A program made the position numbers and the translations under genes. This document shows positions 18,800 to 26,286 of a DNA stretch of 64,000 nucleotides, piece by piece; position 1 is the stretch's first letter, and each line of letters begins with the position of its first letter. Below the pieces are notes generated by a model. It had not been told where the DNA came from. It did no database searches and saw only the letters and a list, made by a program, of their open reading frames with translations. This DNA is from Mariniblastus fucicola (GTDB lineage: Bacteria > Planctomycetota > Planctomycetia > Pirellulales > Pirellulaceae), in NCBI RefSeq assembly GCF_008087665.1, contig NZ_CP042912.1:930001-994000 (forward strand), given 5' to 3'.

Positions 18800-20716
18800 G
18801 TGAAAATGATCTTGAAGAACCGCTTTCTGCACAACCGTATCCAATGGCCCGCGCTCACGGCCATGACCTTTTTGCTCGTCAGTGTCTTTCTAACCGGCAC
18901 GGCTTTCGGGCAAGAGACACCTGAGTCTGACGATAGTGCTGGCGTTGCGGCGGAGGTAAAAACCGATGCGGAAAACGCCTCTGCCAAAGACTTCATGGAC
19001 GACGTCAACGCGAAACTCGAAGAAGTCGACGCGTTCGTCGGAGAGAACATCGTCTCGCCGATGGCCGGTGTGATTTTTAACGGGCTGTGGACGGGCGATT
19101 ACGAGCAACCCAAAGTCGATGAAGCAGGGCAGCCTGTTATCGATCCGGTGACCGGCGAGCAAGTCATCGAGAAACAGGAAGGTTGGTTGGGCGATGGTTC
19201 GGTCAGCGTTCCTTTCATCGTCGTTTGGCTGTTTGTCGGAGCCGTCTTTTTCACACTGTTCATGGGCTTCATCAATGTCCGCGGTTTTTGGCATGCGATT
19301 CGGCTAACCAAAGGCGATTACGACAATCCTGATGACCACGGTGAAGTGACTCACTTTCAGGCTCTGTCCTCGGCACTTTCCGGAACCGTCGGCCTTGGAA
19401 ACATCGCTGGCGTGGCGATTGCCATCGGCCAGGGTGGCCCGGGAGCAACCTTCTGGATGATTCTGGTTGGGTTGCTTGGAATGAGCACCAAGTTCACGGA
19501 ATGTACGCTGGGGCAAATGTATCGCCGCGAAGACAAGCGTGGTCGGGTTTCGGGTGGTCCCATGCGTTACCTGAGTGCGGGGCTGAAAGAAAAAGGCCTC
19601 GGGCCGCTCGGTTCATTGCTGGCCGTCATGTTTGCGATTCTTTGCATTGGCGGATCGTTCGGCGGCGGCAACACTTTTCAAATCAGTCAGTCTCTCGACG
19701 CGATCCGCACCGAGGCTCCGATCCTGAACCAGTACAGTTGGATCTACGGCCTGATCATGGCGATCGCGGTTGGGTTGGTCATCGTCGGCGGTATCAAATC
19801 AATCGGAAAGGTCGCCTCGCGTATCGTGCCGTTCATGTGTGCCGGCTACGTGCTTTGCGTGCTGTACATTTTGGGCACACGTTACACCGATATTCCGGCA
19901 GCGTTCCAGTCGATTTGGGACGGAGCTTTCAATTTCGAGGCAGGCTACGGAGCGTTCCTCGGTTGCCTGGTGATTGGCATCAAACGAGCCGTGTTCTCCA
20001 ATGAAGCTGGTACAGGCTCGGCGTCGATCGCTCACAGTGCGGCGAAAACCGACGTGCCGGTTCGTGAAGGCTATGTTGCTCTTCTGGAGCCGTTCATCGA
20101 TACCGTTGTGGTCTGCACGATGACGGCTTTGGTGATCATTATCACCGGCGTGATCAGCGACAAAACTCAGGAACTCTCTTTGGACACGATTCAGAAAGAG
20201 CTTTCCGTCACCCAAATCGTCGAAGAGCAATCAGTCGACGTTGCCTCTTTGTCGCGACTTGATGCAGAGAAGCTTTTGATCGAAGCCAACAGCAGCTACG
20301 ACGCCGATGGTGATGGAACGCTGACGGTCGGAGACATGGTTGCTCTCGACCGCGGGGCCTACTTCACAAAGCAGGCGTTTGTTGAAGGCGGTTTTGAGTG
20401 GTTCAAGTGGTTCCTGTTTTTGGCCATTGTCCTGTTCGCGTTCTCGACTTGTATCTCGTGGGCCTATTACGGGGAACGCTGCTTTACTGCCCTGTTCGGC
20501 GATTGGTCCTCCGGTCTGTTCAAGATCCTGTTCCTGACATTCACGTTCCTGGGCGCGGTGATTGCACCGACGAGTATTAAGGATTTCAGCGACATGATGA
20601 TCCTTGGAATGGCGTTCCCAAACATGCTGGGAATGTATTTCCTTTCTGGCAACGTCAGGCGTCATCTCAATGAGTACGTTTCGGATCTCAAGGCCGGCAA
20701 GTACGATCGGAATTAA
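18800..20716 (+). CDS. AGCS-family sodium:amino-acid (alanine/glycine-type) symporter with extended N-terminus and EF-hand-like insert
   Basis: 638 residues, longer than the usual 440-540. Family marks are TLFMGFINVRGFWHAIRL, ALSGTVGLGNIAGVAIAIGQ, GGPGATFWMILVGLLGMSTK and GIKRAVFSNEAGTGSASIAH, the conserved AGCS loop for Na and substrate. It should import small neutral amino acids with sodium across the inner membrane. Two additions are unusual: a signal-like segment (about residues 15-38) and an acidic region (to about 140) before the core; and, between late membrane helices, an insert with DADGDGTLTVGD, which fits a canonical EF-hand loop (D1, D3, D5, G6, L8, D12). Calcium control is therefore conceivable. 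A strong terminator follows at 20769-20797. Confidence 0.9.
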   Translation: MKMILKNRFLHNRIQWPALTAMTFLLVSVFLTGTAFGQETPESDDSAGVAAEVKTDAENASAKDFMDDVNAKLEEVDAFVGENIVSPMAGVIFNGLWTGDYEQPKVDEAGQPVIDPVTGEQVIEKQEGWLGDGSVSVPFIVVWLFVGAVFFTLFMGFINVRGFWHAIRLTKGDYDNPDDHGEVTHFQALSSALSGTVGLGNIAGVAIAIGQGGPGATFWMILVGLLGMSTKFTECTLGQMYRREDKRGRVSGGPMRYLSAGLKEKGLGPLGSLLAVMFAILCIGGSFGGGNTFQISQSLDAIRTEAPILNQYSWIYGLIMAIAVGLVIVGGIKSIGKVASRIVPFMCAGYVLCVLYILGTRYTDIPAAFQSIWDGAFNFEAGYGAFLGCLVIGIKRAVFSNEAGTGSASIAHSAAKTDVPVREGYVALLEPFIDTVVVCTMTALVIIITGVISDKTQELSLDTIQKELSVTQIVEEQSVDVASLSRLDAEKLLIEANSSYDADGDGTLTVGDMVALDRGAYFTKQAFVEGGFEWFKWFLFLAIVLFAFSTCISWAYYGERCFTALFGDWSSGLFKILFLTFTFLGAVIAPTSIKDFSDMMILGMAFPNMLGMYFLSGNVRRHLNEYVSDLKAGKYDRN

Positions 20717-20768
20717 CCTACCGATTGAGAACGCTTGATAGTGCTCAATGCGAGCACGAAACGCGAGT

Positions 20769-20797
20769 GAGCCAGCGATGACGCTGGCTCTTTTTTT
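20769..20797 (+). terminator. Rho-independent terminator of the symporter gene
   Basis: Perfect 9-bp stem GAGCCAGCG / CGCTGGCTC with loop ATGA, followed directly by seven T. Confidence 0.93.
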
Positions 20798-20856
20798 GTG
20801 GCAACTCGACTCGGAGACATCCAGCTTCGAATTGCAATAATACCGATGCGGTTCGG

Positions 20857-22089
20857 CTACTCCGCTGGCGAATTTTCGACTGTACTTAATAGCCGCTGTC
20901 GCATGCGACCGGAAACGACAAACATCATCACCGCCGATAGCAGGCTGAAAGCGGCAAGGAAGGCCAGCTGACTTTCGAATCCGATCCCTGCGTCCAACAA
21001 GACTCCGGTCAGTCCGGATCCGCATGCAGAACTGAAAACGATTCCGGAAACGACCAGCGAAAGGATCGAGCCAAGGTGTTTTGTGCCGTAAAGTTCCGGC
21101 CAGACGGTTCCCGTCATCGAGCTGGCAAAGCCCATCCCAATTCCGATCAGTGTCATCGAAAGATAAACAAAAACGACGCTCTGCCCTAACGCCAACAGCA
21201 GGCACGCCAGCCCCAGCGGCAAATGGTAAATCCACATCAAGCCGATGGCTCCGTAGCGATCAATCAACGAGCCCGCATAAAGTTTTGACAAAACCATGGT
21301 GACTGAAACGACCATGAATCCGGGCCCAAAACTGCCTTCCGGCCATCCCTTGATTCCGACCAGGTGTTGATGATTGAAGTACACCGCCGTGATGATAAAC
21401 GCGGGCGCAAACATTCCCGGGCACGCAAACCAGAACAGCTTATCCCGAATGACTTCCGACCGAGTCCAGTGTTTCCCAATCGCGGCTTGCGGTTTCTTTG
21501 ACGTACTGACCGTCGGCTCACGCGGTATCCTTGTCAGCCAAAAACAAAACGGGATCGAGAGCAACGCAAACATCGCAGCAGCCGCCCAGCAATATCGCCA
21601 GGAAACCCATAGCGTCGCGACTCCCACCAGCGTGGGAAGCGTTGATTCGCCCAGATTCAGTCCCATCGACGTCAGTGAAAGTGCACGCCCCCGTTCGGCG
21701 TCGAACCAGCGACCGACTGCCGTCTGGGAGACGTGAAGCATCATGCCCTGGCCGAACAGTCGCAAGCAGAAAAGGCAAACGCCTAACAGCCAGACTGAGC
21801 TGGAAACCGCCATTGTGCCGCAAGCCAACGCCAACGCCGCCAACACCACTGTCGAGACTGCCGCGATCGGAAAGCGGTCTGCCACAAAGCCGACGTTGAG
21901 AAACATTACGGCACTGCAGAGCGTTGCGCCCATGTACAACAGTCCGAACTGACCATCAGACAGATCGTAGCTGCTGCGAATGTCTTCGCTGAAGAGCGAA
22001 ATGAAGAAGGTCTGCCCAAAACCTGAAAACAGAGTCAGCAAAAATGCGCCCAGCAACCAGCGGGCGTTGTGTCGAATAAAATCTAACAA
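20857..22089 (-). CDS. MFS transporter (monocarboxylate/oxalate-formate-like)
   Basis: 410 residues, about 12 hydrophobic helices. The N-terminus LLGAFLLTLFSGFGQTFFIS with FSEDIRSSYDLSDGQFGLLY and the helix 2-3 loop GFVADRF resemble the OFA/monocarboxylate branch of the major facilitator family. The central loop around residues 185-210 is polar (PREPTVSTSKKPQAAIGKHW). LYAGSLIDRYG between helices 8 and 9 is the second-half counterpart of the signature loop. The substrate cannot be told; neighbours (symporter, Tad genes) give no clue. It converges with the symporter gene and shares the intergenic terminator region. Confidence 0.85.
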   Translation of the reverse strand: MLDFIRHNARWLLGAFLLTLFSGFGQTFFISLFSEDIRSSYDLSDGQFGLLYMGATLCSAVMFLNVGFVADRFPIAAVSTVVLAALALACGTMAVSSSVWLLGVCLFCLRLFGQGMMLHVSQTAVGRWFDAERGRALSLTSMGLNLGESTLPTLVGVATLWVSWRYCWAAAAMFALLSIPFCFWLTRIPREPTVSTSKKPQAAIGKHWTRSEVIRDKLFWFACPGMFAPAFIITAVYFNHQHLVGIKGWPEGSFGPGFMVVSVTMVLSKLYAGSLIDRYGAIGLMWIYHLPLGLACLLLALGQSVVFVYLSMTLIGIGMGFASSMTGTVWPELYGTKHLGSILSLVVSGIVFSSACGSGLTGVLLDAGIGFESQLAFLAAFSLLSAVMMFVVSGRMRQRLLSTVENSPAE

Positions 22090-22196
22090 TTTGGCCTACT
22101 GAAAATTTGGCTGAACCGGAAGCATCAGCATTGGAGCCATTCGGCGACTGATTACAACCCGTCCGGAAACGGCTCTCTCTGTGACGGCGTGGCTGC

Positions 22197-22231
22197 AAAA
22201 AAAGACGCCCGAAGGTTTCCCTCCGAACGTC
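22197..22231 (-). terminator. Rho-independent terminator of the Tad-like operon
   Basis: On the minus strand a 12-bp stem with three G-U pairs (GACGTTCGGAGG / CCTTCGGGCGTC, loop GAAA) is followed by seven T. It lies 48 bp after the stop of the vWA protein. Confidence 0.9.
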
Positions 22232-22278
22232 CAGTCTCGTTTGCCGTATGACCAGTGGGTCAATAACTCAATCAAACT

Positions 22279-23820
22279 CTACTCAGTCAGAATCGTCGGA
22301 AGGTTGTTTGCAACTTCCTTGAAGATCGTGACCAGAAAGTCGCCGGTGTCAGCGTGATAGTGCTTGCCGCCACCTTCGTCCGCTACGCTTTGCATCGCGA
22401 CTTTGTCGGCGTCGGGTGTAAACGTCACTGTGTGAATCGTGACCGCATTGGAATGCACAAGATTCTGAACTGTTGTCACGGGGTTGGCCGTGCCGCTACT
22501 TGGAATACCGTCGGTCAGGACGATAATCGTTTTCTCCGCGAACGGACGTGCGACGGCACCAGACATGTTGTTGTTCTGAGCCCAATCCGGGTCTGCGATG
22601 GGTGGCAAGCCTGTCGCCAGACCTTCACCGATCCCGGTACCGTTGAGCGGAACAATGTCAGCAACGATGTTTCGAATGTTCTGGTAGTAAGCAACACCAC
22701 CATTTTTGATGTCATCGTCTGTCAACGCCGTGTCGACTCGGGCGGTACTGTCAAAGGTTACCAACGCGACTAATTCCTTCTGATCGGTTCCACTTTCCAA
22801 ACCGTCAGTTGTTCCGCCGAGCACGTCAAGGAACGCTTCAACACCGAGCACGAGGAACGACCAACGACTGTGGCGTGGAGCTTTGGTTTTAAAGCCATTG
22901 TTCCAGCTGGTTGCGTACTGCTCCCAGTCGTACATGAACTCGTACATGTCTTTGTGTTCCTGCTCGCTGGAGCGGGTCCAGTAATCGTACATCTCATTTC
23001 GAACGTCGCTGGTGAAGTTACGCTCGTAGATGTCCGGGTCAGCGCGGCGCCATTTACCTTTGCTTTGGTAGTAGCCCAGTGCCTGAACGTAGTCGTCGTA
23101 GCTGATCCGACGCTCGTTGTAGTATTCGTAGTAGTAATAGCCCTTTTTGTAGTTGTATCTCAATCGACGTACCTGAACGACATCGTTGTACAGCTCTTCC
23201 AGCGTCTCATCCAAGTCGGCCATGTCTTTGTAGTAGAGCATCGAGCCTGAACGGTCGAGAACCAGAGCGATATCGCGATCAACCTGCGTCGCGATCGATC
23301 GTCGTTCCGGCGTGAACTTGGAAATGTTCATTGACTGAAACACGAGCGGAATGTTGATTCTGCCTTTGACCCCAACGCTCGACGCACGTTCAGCTCCGGA
23401 CTTGATTTGCGACACAGGAACCTGGGTGAATTGATACATTTCGTCTGGAGGACGAACCGAATAGCCAAAGTGAACGTCGCGGTCGTCCAAGCGGATGCTA
23501 AGTTGCTTTCCGCCAACATCGTTCCACTTCGACGCGGTTTCGATCGCATCGTAGGTAGCCTGTACGATTTGCTCGCGCCGCACAGAAGGTGAGACGTTGG
23601 TGACGATTTCACGCTGGGCTTCACTCAAAGCACGGCCTGCGGCATGAGAAGAAACATCGGTCGAGACTTTCATCTCTGTAGCAACCAGCTGCATGTAAGC
23701 CATGTTGATGGCGAATCCACACAGGATCAGAATGACCGGAAGCATCAACGCGAAAAGAGGCAGGACTGCACCTTTGCGGTTTCGTAGCTTTGTCCGAGTC
23801 AGGAATGTTGGGTCGAACAT
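22279..23820 (-). CDS. TadG-like protein with von Willebrand A domain
   Basis: 513 residues. Residues 10-45 have the TadE/TadG-type start: RNRKGAVLPLFALMLPV, then a hydrophobic helix, so the protein is anchored with its bulk outside. A vWA domain begins at about residue 185 (DIALVLDRSGSM), with metal-site residues in DRSGS, in the TGIGEGLATG loop and in VLTDGIPSSG. Between the first site and the next strand (about 22845-23220) there is an unusual insert of about 130 residues very rich in Tyr, Asp and Arg. Transcription order is TadE, TadE, TadG, with gaps of 11 and 77 bp. No prepilin peptidase or TadA-C genes are near. The likely role is in adhesion or a minor-pilin assembly. Confidence 0.88.
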   Translation of the reverse strand: MFDPTFLTRTKLRNRKGAVLPLFALMLPVILILCGFAINMAYMQLVATEMKVSTDVSSHAAGRALSEAQREIVTNVSPSVRREQIVQATYDAIETASKWNDVGGKQLSIRLDDRDVHFGYSVRPPDEMYQFTQVPVSQIKSGAERASSVGVKGRINIPLVFQSMNISKFTPERRSIATQVDRDIALVLDRSGSMLYYKDMADLDETLEELYNDVVQVRRLRYNYKKGYYYYEYYNERRISYDDYVQALGYYQSKGKWRRADPDIYERNFTSDVRNEMYDYWTRSSEQEHKDMYEFMYDWEQYATSWNNGFKTKAPRHSRWSFLVLGVEAFLDVLGGTTDGLESGTDQKELVALVTFDSTARVDTALTDDDIKNGGVAYYQNIRNIVADIVPLNGTGIGEGLATGLPPIADPDWAQNNNMSGAVARPFAEKTIIVLTDGIPSSGTANPVTTVQNLVHSNAVTIHTVTFTPDADKVAMQSVADEGGGKHYHADTGDFLVTIFKEVANNLPTILTE

Positions 23821-23897
23821 GTAAGCACCTGATGAGCAAAAAAATGGGTAATAACGATAGCGAAATGTGTCGTTGTCCGGAGGCTGGCCGGACCGGA

Positions 23898-24365
23898 TTA
23901 CTGTTGGGTTTCAAAGAACCCGATGTAGCGTTCCGATCTCAATTGGGTTTGTGTTGTGATGGCCTTGTCTCCAAAAACCGCGGCGGGGAAGACGATCGAG
24001 TTCTGGCCGATTGGAACTGTGATTTGCGTTGTGACGAACGCCCGGTCTTCCAGGACCGTGCCGTCGTCGCGGAAAATCGACTGGTAGGTTGTCGTGACGG
24101 TTGCTCCTTTGGTGCCCAGGCGAGACAGCACGTCAGCAGCTTTGGCTTCACCGTCTTCTTCTGTAGCACCTTCCATCATCGCAAACCGGCATGCTTCGTA
24201 CGCAGCGTTCTGAGCGAGGTTGCGCATGATGCTCATGCGGGCAAACTCAAAGCAACAGAATGTGACCGCCAGGAATGCTGGTGCCACGACCGCGAATTCG
24301 ACAGCTGCCGCACCTTTGCGATTGCGTTTGCGAAACTTCTTGATTGTTTTAATGGTCTTGAACAT
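23898..24365 (-). CDS. TadE-like pseudopilin
   Basis: 155 residues. RKRNRKGAAAVEFAVVAPAF followed by a hydrophobic stretch is the TadE signature: a basic start, Gly at the cleavage position and a Glu at +5. This is a class of pseudopilins that assist Flp/Tad pilus assembly at the inner membrane. The rest (about 50-155) is a small soluble domain with IMRNLAQNAAYEACRFAMME. It sits 11 bp after the upstream TadE-like gene and 77 bp before the vWA gene. Confidence 0.9.
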   Translation of the reverse strand: MFKTIKTIKKFRKRNRKGAAAVEFAVVAPAFLAVTFCCFEFARMSIMRNLAQNAAYEACRFAMMEGATEEDGEAKAADVLSRLGTKGATVTTTYQSIFRDDGTVLEDRAFVTTQITVPIGQNSIVFPAAVFGDKAITTQTQLRSERYIGFFETQQ

Positions 24366-24376
24366 GATATTTGCGA

Positions 24377-24829
24377 CTAGTGATCAAACTCACGGGCGAT
24401 CTTTACCTGAGCGGTAACGATTCGATTGGCAACAGAATCAAAAATGATGGCGCTATTGCCAGACGTCGGGGCTTTAACGGTGACCGTTAATGGGTCGAGC
24501 GCGTCGAGCGTCGAAAGATCGTTTGGCTCGACGACGATACTGCCTTCATCTCCGAGCGTCACATTTCGAGCGGCGAGGATATCCTGGACTCGTGTAACCA
24601 CCTGTTGCCTGGTGGCTCTACGTTTGGCGCCGGTTCTGGCTCCTTCGTAGGCTGCGATGGTCAGCGATTCCTTGAGGTAGTAGGCGGAGCTGATTTCCAG
24701 CGTTCCGAACATCAGGATAATGATGACCGGAATGCACAGCGCGGCTTCAACCACTGCCGCACCCCGACGCGATCGCTTGTGGATCAACGACGAGCGTCGA
24801 TGAGTAGGGATTTTCTTCGTGGCAAGCAT
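24377..24829 (-). CDS. TadE-like pseudopilin
   Basis: 150 residues, first gene of the unit. RRGAAVVEAALCIPVIIILM has the same Gly-then-Glu layout as the next gene, and YYLKESLTIAAYEGARTGAK continues the N-terminal helix. The two TadE-like proteins are paralogous but not close copies. The preceding basic leader (MLATKKIPTHRRSSLIHKRS) is typical of prepilins. The intergenic region upstream holds the palindromic element and a terminator of the gene before. Confidence 0.9.
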   Translation of the reverse strand: MLATKKIPTHRRSSLIHKRSRRGAAVVEAALCIPVIIILMFGTLEISSAYYLKESLTIAAYEGARTGAKRRATRQQVVTRVQDILAARNVTLGDEGSIVVEPNDLSTLDALDPLTVTVKAPTSGNSAIIFDSVANRIVTAQVKIAREFDH

Positions 24830-25038
24830 GCGGAAACACTTCTAGGACAATCTGAAAACAGACACGGTGTGAAATACAGCCGAAGCCGTCGTCACTATGG
24901 AACCTATGTTTTTCTGCGCCTGCTGACGGACCGTAGAGAATATCGAGAGTCAGAATCAGCCAAAAACGATTCTGTAGTCGGCACAATCCGCACGACCGGT
25001 AGAAGAGGATCGCGGCTGGTTGCGAGAACCCGCGGCCC
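24830..25038. other. Intergenic region upstream of the Tad-like operon
   Basis: No gene seen. It should contain the promoter of the TadE-TadE-TadG unit on the minus strand, but no convincing -35/-10 pair stands out. Confidence 0.4.
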
Positions 25039-25070
25039 AAAAAAGAAGCCGCTGAACAGAGCTCAGCGGC
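25039..25070 (-). terminator. Rho-independent terminator downstream of the metalloprotease gene
   Basis: On the minus strand GCCGCTGA / TCAGCGGC forms a perfect 8-bp stem with a 7-nt loop, followed by TTCTTTTTT. It lies beyond the palindromic element that follows the PEP-CTERM metalloprotease gene, so the element would be transcribed. Confidence 0.82.
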
Positions 25071-25082
25071 ATGATGGATTTT

Positions 25083-25215
25083 AGGCACTGTTTGACAAAT
25101 TGATTTTAATGTCATCAACGTGGCCAAACTTGAGCGGCAAGGCGCTAGCCGCCGTTAAAAAGCGCAACGGAACGGCGGCTAGCGCCTTGCCGCTCACGTT
25201 TACCAAACAGTGCCT
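25083..25215. mobile_element. MITE-like palindromic element, long copy
   Basis: 133 bp bounded by perfect 11-bp terminal inverted repeats (AGGCACTGTTT at 25083-25093, its complement at 25205-25215). Inside is a perfect 25-bp inverted repeat (25132-25156 against 25171-25195) with a 14-nt loop. No coding capacity. A shorter relative lies at 40157-40241. No target-site duplication is obvious. Confidence 0.8.
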
Positions 25216-25231
25216 GGATTAATCAGTCGAG

Positions 25232-26083
25232 TTAGGCTCGACGGCGGCGACCAAGTCCTACGATGCCGAAGAGAATGATCGCGACAGCAGAGCTTGGTTC
25301 AGGCACTCCCTGGATCGCTGCGTAGTTGATCGAATACCCGAGATCTTCAAGCGTACCGCCGGTCGTGTTCGAGATGTAAGGATCGGTTGTGTCGAGGAAT
25401 CCAGTCATCAACGCACCAGAACGAGTGCGGCCAAAATTTATATTGTTTGGATCGATAACGGTAATGCTTCCTTCGTCCCAGTGACCATTTGCCGTACCTG
25501 CTCCTCCATTCAGTTCAACAGGAACGAAAGTCGCGCCGGCGTCGAATTCGACCTGGTATTGAGCGATTGCGTTTGCACCTGTGTATTGACCAGAACCGTT
25601 GTTGTAAAGATTGTTTGTCGTCCACAAGGTTCCGATACCAAGTACGTGGCCCATCTCGTGCAGAATCACGTCTTCCAGAGTTCCATCGCTGGAAAGGTCG
25701 GCCAAATCAGCGCTGTCAAACGTCATCGCTCCATGGGTCGTCAGCCATTGGTTACCGTCATTGACAATTTCAGACGGACCGGCGCTTCCAAGAATTCCCC
25801 CGACTCCATCAATGGCACCAACGTTGGCTTCGATGAACATTGAACTAAGATTGTCGCCCAGATTGTAAAACGAGTTGCCACCATTGGTGCTGGTGATGTT
25901 TGTTCCATCAGTCCAGCCGGTGATGATGCTTTCCCATCGGGCTTCTGCCGCTTCGAAAGCTGATTGGAACGGCAACGCGCCGGCACTGTAATTCAACTCG
26001 ATGTTGAAAGGAGTTACCTGAGCACTGGCGGGAGTCGCAATTGTCGTAAGACAAAGTGCAACCAAACAAAGAAGAGATCTCAT
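25232..26083 (-). CDS. Secreted metzincin-like metalloprotease with PEP-CTERM signal
   Basis: 283 residues from the ATG at 26083, chosen because MRSLLCLVALCLTTIATPAS is a clear signal peptide; the frame is open 39 codons further but without signal character. The mature part has VILHEMGHVLGIGTLW, a zinc-binding HExxHxxG motif in a leishmanolysin/metzincin-like setting; upstream ARWESIITG resembles regions seen before such sites in secreted bacterial zinc proteases. The third zinc ligand and Met-turn are not certain; the later SGALMTGFLDT could provide the Met-turn. The C-terminus VPEPSS, hydrophobic helix and GLGRRRRA is a PEP-CTERM signal. A sorted extracellular protease is the likely role; substrate unknown. 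Confidence 0.82.
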   Translation of the reverse strand: MRSLLCLVALCLTTIATPASAQVTPFNIELNYSAGALPFQSAFEAAEARWESIITGWTDGTNITSTNGGNSFYNLGDNLSSMFIEANVGAIDGVGGILGSAGPSEIVNDGNQWLTTHGAMTFDSADLADLSSDGTLEDVILHEMGHVLGIGTLWTTNNLYNNGSGQYTGANAIAQYQVEFDAGATFVPVELNGGAGTANGHWDEGSITVIDPNNINFGRTRSGALMTGFLDTTDPYISNTTGGTLEDLGYSINYAAIQGVPEPSSAVAIILFGIVGLGRRRRA

Positions 26084-26286
26084 TACTTCACTACCCCAAC
26101 AAATGAAAAAATCGAGCGTATCGGTCTGGCCAGCATAATTGGACGATTTGGCTGGCTCAATGACCCGATATTGCAATCTAGTCGAATATTTGGTGGGCAC
26201 GTAGATATTGAATTGGAATACAGCCGGAAATCAAAACGATTGGCAATCTGCCCCAATTGTTCCGAAAACTCGGTCTGGGGAAAGCT

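Noticed and set aside
20231-21235. 334-codon minus-strand open frame
   Set aside because: It runs antisense to the symporter and out of frame with the MFS gene, crossing the terminator.
25083-25215. Palindromic element as a simple transcription terminator
   Set aside because: It has no T-run on either side of the hairpin, has terminal inverted repeats and a second, shortened copy elsewhere; a real terminator sits nearby at 25039-25070.
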